Positions 55,175 through 62,341 of a stretch of DNA of 64,000 bases are shown piece after piece. Position 1 is the stretch's first letter. Each line of letters starts with the position of its first letter. Made by a program: the position numbers and the translations under genes. Under the pieces are notes generated by a model, which was not told where the DNA came from, ran no database searches, and was given only the letters and a program-made list of their open reading frames with translations. The DNA comes from JBBQNY01 sp038255255 (GTDB taxonomy: Bacteria; Pseudomonadota; Gammaproteobacteria; Xanthomonadales; Ahniellaceae), in assembly GCA_038255255.1 (NCBI GenBank), contig JBBSLL010000004.1, positions 1-64,000 on the forward strand, read 5' to 3'.

Positions 55175-56197
55175 TCAACGTCCGATTTCGAGTTCAAGCA
55201 GGTTTGCCGCATCGACACCAGACGTGAGTCCTCCGGTAAACGACACCGGCACAAAGGTTAGGGATATCTTGCCCCCCGCGTCACTGACCCATTTGATCTC
55301 GTATTGATAGGACATTTTTCGCAGCGTAACTGCCACGGGAACAGATTCCCCTTTTTCGTCTTTCAAGGGCTCAAAGCTGGCTGCTGCGGCCGCCGCAAGT
55401 AGAACATTGGAGAGCTGCTTGGCGATGTCCGACGGCTCTCTCACGGGCGCACCGGCTGACTCGAATGCGAAGGCCTTTTTGCCTGATCGGGATTGCAGTC
55501 CGAGTAGCGGCGTCCTCTGGCCGGTGATCGCCTGGCGAAGCGAACGAACAGAAATGCTTTCAGTCAAGCTGTACTCTGGCTCTGCAGTCGCGATCGAGTT
55601 TGCATCCGCTCCCTCACTGACGAGGATCGTCGGAACGGCCATAAACTCCAAGTTGAGCGATCGCGTATTCGCCTTTTGTGAGCTGCCGCCGACGTCCAGC
55701 GCGGCTTTTGGCAAGCCGACGGAAAGCTTGATCTCTCCGCCGCGCGATACTCGAGTCTGAAGAGAAAGCGCCACTCGCTTGATCGCAGGAGGTTGGCTGG
55801 CGCGGTATGCGCCGCAGATTCGGTTCGAGTCTTCGCTCGCTGCGCTACATGCGGCTTCGGCGTACTCGAAAAGTTTCGTGCAGCGTAGGGCTGCGGTCGG
55901 ACCTGCCAAGTCTGCACATCCTGTATCGGCTGAATCTCGCGTGCTCGTGCAAACGCGCGCCTCTGCATCCTGCGCGCTTTCGCACACCTTTTTCGCCTCC
56001 GCGCAACCCTCCAGTTTGCACTTCCAACTGGCGGGGGCATTCTTCGCCAGGGCGAGCTGTACTCCCGCCACTAGCTCTATGACTTTTGGTGCATCGGTCG
56101 GCTCTACCGGTCGAGTCCATCGAGCTTGTCTCGCACATCCACTTCCGGCCAATGATGCCGCGATCAAAACGCCAACGACCAACAATTGCCTCGACAT
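55175..56197 (-). CDS. Cys-rich lipoprotein, unknown
   Basis: A 340-residue protein from ATG 56197 (GGGGAC upstream) with a lipoprotein signal (SRQLLVVGVLIAASLAGSGC; Cys21). Residues about 55-135 hold eight Cys at regular spacing (CKLEGC, VCESAQ, VCTSTR, GCADL, RCTKLF, ACSAAS, ICGAY), probably disulfide-linked. The C-terminal 200 residues are beta-rich, with repeated VPTILVSEG- and VAVTLRKMSYQY-type strands. No family is recognised. It is flanked by repeats on both sides. Confidence 0.7.
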   Translation of the reverse strand: MSRQLLVVGVLIAASLAGSGCARQARWTRPVEPTDAPKVIELVAGVQLALAKNAPASWKCKLEGCAEAKKVCESAQDAEARVCTSTRDSADTGCADLAGPTAALRCTKLFEYAEAACSAASEDSNRICGAYRASQPPAIKRVALSLQTRVSRGGEIKLSVGLPKAALDVGGSSQKANTRSLNLEFMAVPTILVSEGADANSIATAEPEYSLTESISVRSLRQAITGQRTPLLGLQSRSGKKAFAFESAGAPVREPSDIAKQLSNVLLAAAAAASFEPLKDEKGESVPVAVTLRKMSYQYEIKWVSDAGGKISLTFVPVSFTGGLTSGVDAANLLELEIGR

Positions 56198-56346
56198 TAT
56201 GTCCCCTTTCCGGTTGCGGCCAGCTACGAGCGATTTCCCTTTCTCTATGTCAATTACGCGCCATTCGCGATGCAGATCGCTCACGGGGCAGAAAAAAACC
56301 GTTGGGCGCGTGTCGCCGCCAGAAGCCAGGGGCCGCCGATGGGACA

Positions 56347-56451
56347 GAAGGGGACAGGGCCCTTTTCGCACGCCCGCGGTCAGCCGACAAAAGGGGTCAG
56401 ATCCCTTTTCGGCTAAAAGGGTTCTAAAAGGGTTCTGACCCCTTTTGCCCT
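56347..56451. repeat. Three tandem REP-type hairpins
   Basis: GAAGGGGACAGGGCCCTTTT (56347), CAAAAGGGGTCAGATCCCTT (56388 on) and the reversed AAAAGGGTTCTGACCCCTTT (about 56426 on) lie within 100 bases. The second and third are inverted to each other, the REPIN pattern. They separate the Cys-rich lipoprotein gene from the beta-lactamase-family gene. Confidence 0.7.
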
Positions 56452-56527
56452 TTGCCCAACCTATTCGTGCGACCTTTTGGCACCCAACTCCATCCTCTTA
56501 CCTGACCTCCATGGCAAAGGACGAACG

Positions 56528-57946
56528 ATGGGCAGTTTTCGCTGGATGTTGGCGCTCTTCTTTAGCATGTGGATGGGGCTTGCGCAGGCGCAGCCGGGTG
56601 CGGTTGAGGCGGGCTCGCCACGTGCGCGCTTCGACGGCCTGCTCGAGGTACTGTCGAAAGACGAAGCCGCGCGGCGCGCATTCGTCGAAGCCAACTTCAC
56701 CGCACGCATGATCGAGAAGCGCGGAGTCGACGAACTGGTCAAGCTCCTCGGCGTGCTGCACGAAGACTTCGGCGACAACCGCCCGCTGCGGGTGCGTGCG
56801 ACACACGAGGAATTCGAGGCCCTGTTCAAATTTGCGAGCCGCGACGAGTTTGTGTCCTTCAAGGTGAAGTTCGCTCCGCCGGACGCCATGATCGACGGCT
56901 TCGCGACTGGCCCCGCCGCTGGGCCGGAGCCGGTCGTTCCTGCGACCGAGGCCGAACTGCCGAAAGCCATTGAGAGGATGGTCGATGAGCACGCCGCCAA
57001 GGGTTTTTCCGGCGCGGTTCTGGTGACGCGCGGCGGCCAGCCCATCGTTGCGAAGGCGATCGGCATGGCCGACCGGGAGCAGCGGCGCGCGAACACGCTC
57101 GACACGCCGATCAACCTCGGATCGGCCAACAAGATGTTCACGGCGCTGGTCATTGCCAGCCTGGTGGAGCAGGGCAAGCTCGGCTGGAAGGACACCGTGG
57201 GCAAGCACTTGCCGGATTGGCCCCAACAGGCCGTGCGCGAGAAGGTCACCATCGAGCACCTGCTCACGCACACCTCCGGCATGGGCGCGTATTGGGGCAA
57301 GGCGCACGACGAGCAACGGGCGGAGCTCGATACGCTGGCCGAATACGGCGATCTGTTCGCCACGGATGCTCCGGCGGGTGAACCCGGCAAGGACTTCCGC
57401 TATTCCAACAACGGCTTCGTGCTGCTCGGCCTGATTGCCGAGAAAGTCACCGGGCGCAGCTACTTCGACCTGGTTGATGACTGGGTCTATGGACCCGCCG
57501 GCATGACCCACAGCGGCCACCATGCCCGCGACGACGGGGCCACCGGGCGCGCTGTCGGCTATCTGCAGGACGGCAAACCGAACACCCCGACGCTGGCGGC
57601 GCGCGGGTCGGCGGCAGGCGGCGGCTATGCCTCGGCGCGCGATCTGCAGCGCTTCGCCGTCGCGCTCACCGGTGGCAAGATCGTCAAGCCGGAAACGCTC
57701 GCGCTAATGACCAGCCCGCACGCGCAGATGGGCGGGCCGCAGGCCGGATACGGCTATGGTTTCGGCGTCTTCACCCAAGGCGAGAAGCACTACGGCCACA
57801 ACGGCGGTGCGCCCGGCATCAACGCAAGTTTCGAAATTTTTCCTGACTCGGGTTATGTCGTGATCGTACTGTCGAATGTCGACCGCGGTGCAAACGAACT
57901 GGCGCAGAAAATCGGGCAGACGGTCATGTCTCGGACCAGGGGCTAG
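56528..57946 (+). CDS. Exported beta-lactamase-family (class C type) serine hydrolase
   Basis: A 472-residue protein with a signal peptide (residues 2-22, GSFRWMLALFFSMWMGLAQA). An N-terminal segment (about 30-125) with the pattern seen before many serine hydrolases is followed by the catalytic domain: S199-x-x-K202 in GSANKMF, Y292-S-N in RYSNNGF and HNGG (about 424) in YGHNGGAPG. The set is that of class C beta-lactamases, DD-peptidases and esterases; antibiotic hydrolysis cannot be inferred. The start at 56528 is chosen because it gives the signal peptide; the frame is open to 56477. Its TAG is two bases from the left end of the RAYT element. Confidence 0.88.
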   Translation: MGSFRWMLALFFSMWMGLAQAQPGAVEAGSPRARFDGLLEVLSKDEAARRAFVEANFTARMIEKRGVDELVKLLGVLHEDFGDNRPLRVRATHEEFEALFKFASRDEFVSFKVKFAPPDAMIDGFATGPAAGPEPVVPATEAELPKAIERMVDEHAAKGFSGAVLVTRGGQPIVAKAIGMADREQRRANTLDTPINLGSANKMFTALVIASLVEQGKLGWKDTVGKHLPDWPQQAVREKVTIEHLLTHTSGMGAYWGKAHDEQRAELDTLAEYGDLFATDAPAGEPGKDFRYSNNGFVLLGLIAEKVTGRSYFDLVDDWVYGPAGMTHSGHHARDDGATGRAVGYLQDGKPNTPTLAARGSAAGGGYASARDLQRFAVALTGGKIVKPETLALMTSPHAQMGGPQAGYGYGFGVFTQGEKHYGHNGGAPGINASFEIFPDSGYVVIVLSNVDRGANELAQKIGQTVMSRTRG

Positions 57947-57948
57947 GC

Positions 57949-58782
57949 AAAAGGGGTCAGATCCCTTTTCGCACCATGACTCGGGTGGATTGCGCACTAC
58001 TGGCTGGGCTGTTTTGCTGATGCGCGTGCTCCGCTGTGGCGCCACTCTACGGCAAGACTTCCAGTTGCAGATGCCATGCCGCGCCAACCTCGCCTCGACG
58101 TGCCGGGCATTGCGATGCACCTCGTGCAGCGTGGCAACAATCGGCAAGCCTGCTTCTTCGCTGACGCCGACTATTGCCGCTATCTGCGTACGTTGCAGGA
58201 AGCAGCCTTGGAGCATGGCTGCTGCGTTCACGCCTACGTGCTGATGACCAATCACGTTCATCTGCTCGTGACGCCAGCCGAAGCGCGTGGGGTTTCATTG
58301 TTCATGCAGTTCGTAGGTCGTCGCTACGTGTCCTACATCAATGCCAAGTACGCGAGGTCAGGAACACTGTGGGAGGGAAGATTCAAATCATGTCTTGTCG
58401 ACAATGACGATTACATCCTCGCGTGTTGTCGCTACATCGAGCTCAATCCAGTGCGGGCAGCAATGGTCTCGTCGCCGGGGGACTATCGCTGGTCCAGCTA
58501 TCACGCAAACGCCTTGGGCCGCGCGGATCCGCTGGTGACCCCGCACGATTGCCTGGTCGGACTCGGCTCGAACGCAGCGACGCGCGCATCCGCTTATCGC
58601 GCCCACGTTGCCCTCGGCATCGCGGAGAAGCAGCTCGCGGACATCCGGCACTACGTGCAGCAGCAAAGAGCATTGGGCAGCGAACGGTTCCAGGCCGGGA
58701 TCGAGCAGCAGCTCACGCGTTGCCCATTCGTTCGGCCGCAGGGCAGGCCTCGTGCGTGGCAAAAAGGGATCTGACCCCTTTT
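57949..58782 (+). mobile_element. RAYT element bounded by inverted REP hairpins
   Basis: The left end AAAAGGGGTCAGATCCCTTT (57949) and right end AAAGGGATCTGACCCCTTTT (to 58782) are inverted copies of the same 21-base hairpin (7-bp arms AAAAGGG/CCCTTTT, 7-base loop). Inside is a single transposase gene. The element fills the gap between two convergent genes, abutting the stop codons of both (57946 and 58790). No target-site duplication is evident. Confidence 0.82.
58076..58774 (+). CDS. REP-associated tyrosine transposase (RAYT)
   Basis: A 232-residue Y1-type transposase of the RAYT branch of IS200/IS605. The HUH motif is NHVHLLV (His60, His62) and the probable catalytic Tyr84 is in RRYVSYINAKYARSGTLWEG. 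The WEGRFKSCLV and CCRYIELNPVRAAMV segments are family hallmarks. Such proteins cut and mobilise single-stranded REP DNA. The last codons (WQKGI) and the stop lie inside the right REP copy. A decayed copy of this 3' end is at 51942-52047. Confidence 0.92.
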   Translation: MPRQPRLDVPGIAMHLVQRGNNRQACFFADADYCRYLRTLQEAALEHGCCVHAYVLMTNHVHLLVTPAEARGVSLFMQFVGRRYVSYINAKYARSGTLWEGRFKSCLVDNDDYILACCRYIELNPVRAAMVSSPGDYRWSSYHANALGRADPLVTPHDCLVGLGSNAATRASAYRAHVALGIAEKQLADIRHYVQQQRALGSERFQAGIEQQLTRCPFVRPQGRPRAWQKGI

Positions 58783-58789
58783 GGGTCCA

Positions 58790-59869
58790 CTAAGCCGTGC
58801 GCGATTGCCGCCACGCCAAGGCACACAGCAGACCGGCAAGCAGGATCAGCATCGGCGTGGAGAGACTGGGCACGGACTGCGCCCCTTGGCCGCTACCTGC
58901 GCGGGTGGCGACGAAAACATCGCCGGGATCATCGACGGTGAGCTTGCGGCCAAAGTAGAGCCGCGTGCCGTCTCCCGAAAGCGAGGAGCGCGTTTCCGAG
59001 GCGGTGGAGTTGATGTTGGGATTGTCGATGCGCACCGGCGCCGACCAAGGCGAACTGGTGCTTGGTCGGGTCGCGACGTGGATGTCCTGATCGAACGGAG
59101 TTGCACCGGCGCGATTGGAGCTGAACACGATCTCGAGGCCATTGGGGCTCACGTTCGGCATACGGTCGTCGGCGGCACTGGACAATTCCGCCACGCGCAC
59201 GCCCGGCCCGAAGCTGCCGTCGCCGGCCCGCTGGCTCACGTAGATGTCCTGGCCCTGGCTGTCGGCATAGCCGTTACTCGAGAAGAACAGGAACGTGCCC
59301 TGGGTCGTCGTCACCAGCGAAGGACTGAATTCCGCGCCCGCGGTGTTAGGGCCAGCGGGAAAGCAGCCGAGGTTGACCGGCGTCGACCAGGCGTTGGCCG
59401 CAGTTTCCGTGCTGAGGAACATGTCGCCGGCAGACGGGCCGCCCGGTGGCGGTGGCGGTGGTGTGTCGCCGGCAAAGCAGTCGAAGTAAGTCGGCGTCGT
59501 TTGCGCAGCGGTGACCTGCACCGAGCTGACGAAGTACAGCTGGTTGCTGGACAGCGGCGTCGGGCAGTAATCGAACTGACTGGTATTCACTGGCGGCGCG
59601 AGGTTCTCGGGCGTGCCCCAGGGCGACTGCTGAGTGGTGCGGAAGGCGCGCCAGACGTCCAGCGCGCCTTGTCCGCCGGCGCGGTTGGTGGCGATGTACA
59701 GGGCCAGCCCGTCCGGCCGCTCGATCGGACAGCCTTCGGCGGCTGCCGTGTTGATCCCCGCGACCGGCTGCGGATCGCCCCAGGCTCCGAAGTTCTGCGC
59801 ATGGGCGACTCCGACCCCCAGCATCGAGAGGGAGAGGATCATCGGAACAAATGTGGGGGCGCGGGTCAT
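58790..59869 (-). CDS. Exported PD40 beta-propeller protein with IPTL-CTERM-type tail
   Basis: A 359-residue protein with a signal peptide (about 1-25, ending GVAHAQ). Repeated PD40/TolB-like blades contain (F/Y)(S/A)SNRAGG-type turns: IATNRAGGQGALDVWRAF, FFSSNGYADSQGQDIYVS, VFSSNRAGATPFDQDIHVA, LYFGRKLTVDDPGDVFVA. A Pro-rich linker (PPPPPP) divides the propeller. The C-terminus VPSLSTPMLILLAGLLCALA followed by a basic WRQSR tail is of the IPTL-CTERM kind, a proposed sorting signal processed by an archaeosortase/exosortase-type enzyme. No such enzyme gene is in the window. Confidence 0.85.
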   Translation of the reverse strand: MTRAPTFVPMILSLSMLGVGVAHAQNFGAWGDPQPVAGINTAAAEGCPIERPDGLALYIATNRAGGQGALDVWRAFRTTQQSPWGTPENLAPPVNTSQFDYCPTPLSSNQLYFVSSVQVTAAQTTPTYFDCFAGDTPPPPPPGGPSAGDMFLSTETAANAWSTPVNLGCFPAGPNTAGAEFSPSLVTTTQGTFLFFSSNGYADSQGQDIYVSQRAGDGSFGPGVRVAELSSAADDRMPNVSPNGLEIVFSSNRAGATPFDQDIHVATRPSTSSPWSAPVRIDNPNINSTASETRSSLSGDGTRLYFGRKLTVDDPGDVFVATRAGSGQGAQSVPSLSTPMLILLAGLLCALAWRQSRTA

Positions 59870-60183
59870 GGCGGTTCCTTGTGTGTGTGTGGTCTGTCCA
59901 ACCGTTGCTTCTCTGTCGTTCCACAGGCGGGAATGACGACCAGAAGCGATACGGAATCACGGCAAGCCCGCGTCCCGCTGTGCTGCGCCGGCTAGCCCGC
60001 CAAGACTGCGCCTGCATGCGCTGCGGAACCTGATCACCCGATGGGAAATTCTGATGATGGCGTGATGACTTTGTTCGTAGATATTCAGGGAGTTTGAAAG
60101 TGGCTCGTGGGGCGAGCGCGCAACCCACTGACTTTCTGGGATAAAGTCCGGAATGCCGAGGCGCTCCCGTTTTCGGGCGGGCG
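59870..60183. other. Divergent promoter region
   Basis: This gap separates the PD40 protein (minus) from the CadC-like regulator (plus). It contains a short CGTTCCACAGGCGGGAATGACG half-palindrome near 59914-59936, related to the repeat at 10975. Nothing else is recognised; I see no open frame with coding character. Confidence 0.4.
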
Positions 60184-60270
60184 ATGAGGCGGCAGCCCAC
60201 CCAGAACAGACCTGACATCTGGAGTGGACAGAAAAGCGCCCACCCGACCCCGTTTCTGAGGCCGAATGCC

Positions 60271-62322
60271 GTGGACAACGAGGCAAAGTTTCGCTACGTC
60301 GCGTTCGATATGATCGAGATCGATCTCGTCGGCCGGCGCATGACTGTCGCCGGCACCGAGACCGCGCTCGAACCCAAGGTGTTCGACGTACTCGTTTTGC
60401 TGGCGCAGACGCCGGGCAAGGCGTTCGGGCGCGACGAAATCCTCGACACCGTCTGGGGCCACCGGCACATCACGTCGAGCGTGCTCAACCGGGTCATCCT
60501 GCGCATCCGCCATGCGCTCAAGGACAGCGCTAACAGGCTGCACACCCTGTACGGCATCGGTTACCGTTTCGACGGCGAGGTGCGATTTTCCACGGATCGC
60601 GACAACGCAGCGGCGAGCGCGCCGAACGCTGGTGACGCGTTCGACGCCGCGGCGGTGCAGATTGGAGAGCCGACAGACACCCGCGCCGGGTCTTCGCAGG
60701 TGGGCAGTGCGGCGATCGCGGCAACTGGATCCTTGTCATCGTCGCCACGGGCCGGCTATCGCGCCGTGCTGCGCAAGCCATCCTATGCTGGGCTGTTGGT
60801 GCTGCTGCTCGCGGCGTTTGCCGTCGTAGTCCTGGTGTTGTTGTCGCGGCAATCGTCCACGCCGTCGGCGAATGCCGCGCCGATGCCGATCGAGGGCCGC
60901 AGCATCGCCGTGCTGCCGCTGCACAACGCCGGCGGCGAGGACGATCAGCGATTCTTTTCGGACGGAATTTCCGAGAACCTGATCAACACCCTTTCGCAAC
61001 TGGAAGGTCTGAAGGTCATCGGCCGCAGTTCCTCGTTCCGATTCCGCGGGAGCAAGGAAGACAGCAAGACCATCGGCGAAAAACTCGGCGTCGCCCATCT
61101 GATCGAAGGCAGCGTCCAACGCATCGGCGATGACGTGCGCATCAGCATCCAGCTGATTCGTAGCGCCGACAGCAGCACCGTCTGGTCGCAACGATTTGAT
61201 CGTGCCTACAAGGATTTGTTCGCCCTGCAGGATGAAATCACGCTGGCCGTCGCCGCCGCGTTGCAGGTCAAGCTGCTGCACGGCTGGCCCATCGCGGTCG
61301 AGAAAGGGCACCCCGCCAGCGGCAACCTCGAAGCCTACGAGGCCTACCTGCAGGGCACGTACTACATGGGGGAAGACAACGCGCGCAAGGCCATCGAGCA
61401 ATTCGAGCGAGCGACGCAGCTCGATCCGGGCTACGCGCAAGCCTGGTCATGGCTCGCATTCCAGCGCACCGATCTCGCAAGGTTCGAATTGAACGGCGAA
61501 GCGGCGCGCTCTACCTACGCACGGGCGCGCAGGGACGTCGACACAGCACTGCGACTACGGCCCAATTTCGGGCACGCTCATGCAATCCGCGCAAATTGGC
61601 TGAGCAGTGCCGAGCACGACTGGGACGGAGCGCTCGCCGAATTCCGTGTCGCCACGCAGCTGGTGCCGGACACTGATCCCATGCATGGGGGGGTGAGCAA
61701 CCTTCTGGCCACGTTGGGGCGCGTGAACGAAGCCATCGCCGAGCGCCGCAAGGCCATCGAAGGCAACCCGCTGGACGCGTCCGGCCACATCCGACTGGCC
61801 GATTTGCTGGCCAGCGTTGGCCGGCTGGACGAAGCCGAAGCAAGTTTGCGCAAGGCTGCCGATGTCGAACCGGATCGGGCCAAATGGGTCGCCAGCAAAC
61901 GCATCGGCCTGGCCATTCTGCGCGGCGACGCGGTGACGGCGCAAAGTCTGGCGGAGGCAGGGACCGACTGGCCCGATCGCGATCTGGCGCTTGCGCTGCA
62001 GAACGCTACCGACCATGCCGCCGCCGATGCAGCTCTGCAAAGGCTCATCGAAAACGACGGGCAAAATAACGCTGTCGCCTATCAGGTCGCTCGCGTGCAT
62101 GCTCTGCGCGGGGACGCGGACAAAACCTTCGAATGGCTACAGCGCGACTGGGGGCGCGGCAACGCCAGCGTGCATATCGCACTCTTCGATCCCCTGCTGC
62201 TGCGATTTCGCGACGATCCGCGTTTCGCCGAATACTGCAAGACCGCCGGGCTGCCCCCACCGTCCGCCAGCGAAGCGCTGGGCATCGATCGGATCCGCGC
62301 GACCTACGCAGCGAAGCGCTGA
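60271..62322 (+). CDS. CadC-like membrane transcription regulator with TPR domain
   Basis: About 683 residues from GTG 60271 (GAGG 9 bases upstream); an in-frame ATG at 60184 would add a Pro/Arg-rich 29-residue leader. The N-terminal winged helix of the OmpR/PhoB type spans about 6-105: EPKVFDVLVLLAQTPGKAFG, ILDTVWGHRHITSSVLNRVI, LHTLYGIGYRFDGEV. One membrane helix lies near 170-190 (LLVLLLAAFAVVVLVLLS). Then follow a FlgO/TolB-N-like segment (IAVLPLHNAGGEDDQRFFSD) and about ten TPR-type helices (QLDPGYAQAWSWLAFQ, LRLRPNFGHAHAIRANWL). It probably senses a periplasmic signal and binds DNA in the cytoplasm. Confidence 0.88.
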   Translation: MDNEAKFRYVAFDMIEIDLVGRRMTVAGTETALEPKVFDVLVLLAQTPGKAFGRDEILDTVWGHRHITSSVLNRVILRIRHALKDSANRLHTLYGIGYRFDGEVRFSTDRDNAAASAPNAGDAFDAAAVQIGEPTDTRAGSSQVGSAAIAATGSLSSSPRAGYRAVLRKPSYAGLLVLLLAAFAVVVLVLLSRQSSTPSANAAPMPIEGRSIAVLPLHNAGGEDDQRFFSDGISENLINTLSQLEGLKVIGRSSSFRFRGSKEDSKTIGEKLGVAHLIEGSVQRIGDDVRISIQLIRSADSSTVWSQRFDRAYKDLFALQDEITLAVAAALQVKLLHGWPIAVEKGHPASGNLEAYEAYLQGTYYMGEDNARKAIEQFERATQLDPGYAQAWSWLAFQRTDLARFELNGEAARSTYARARRDVDTALRLRPNFGHAHAIRANWLSSAEHDWDGALAEFRVATQLVPDTDPMHGGVSNLLATLGRVNEAIAERRKAIEGNPLDASGHIRLADLLASVGRLDEAEASLRKAADVEPDRAKWVASKRIGLAILRGDAVTAQSLAEAGTDWPDRDLALALQNATDHAAADAALQRLIENDGQNNAVAYQVARVHALRGDADKTFEWLQRDWGRGNASVHIALFDPLLLRFRDDPRFAEYCKTAGLPPPSASEALGIDRIRATYAAKR

Positions 62323-62341
62323 GACTTCCCCGACTTCGTCG

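Noticed and set aside
56528..57946. Acquired antibiotic-resistance beta-lactamase
   Set aside because: Motifs fit the broad serine-hydrolase family and the RAYT element is not a resistance carrier; activity cannot be deduced.
42317..58782. CRISPR array suggested by many short repeats
   Set aside because: Copies are irregularly spaced, occur in both orientations and are self-palindromic; no regular spacer units exist.
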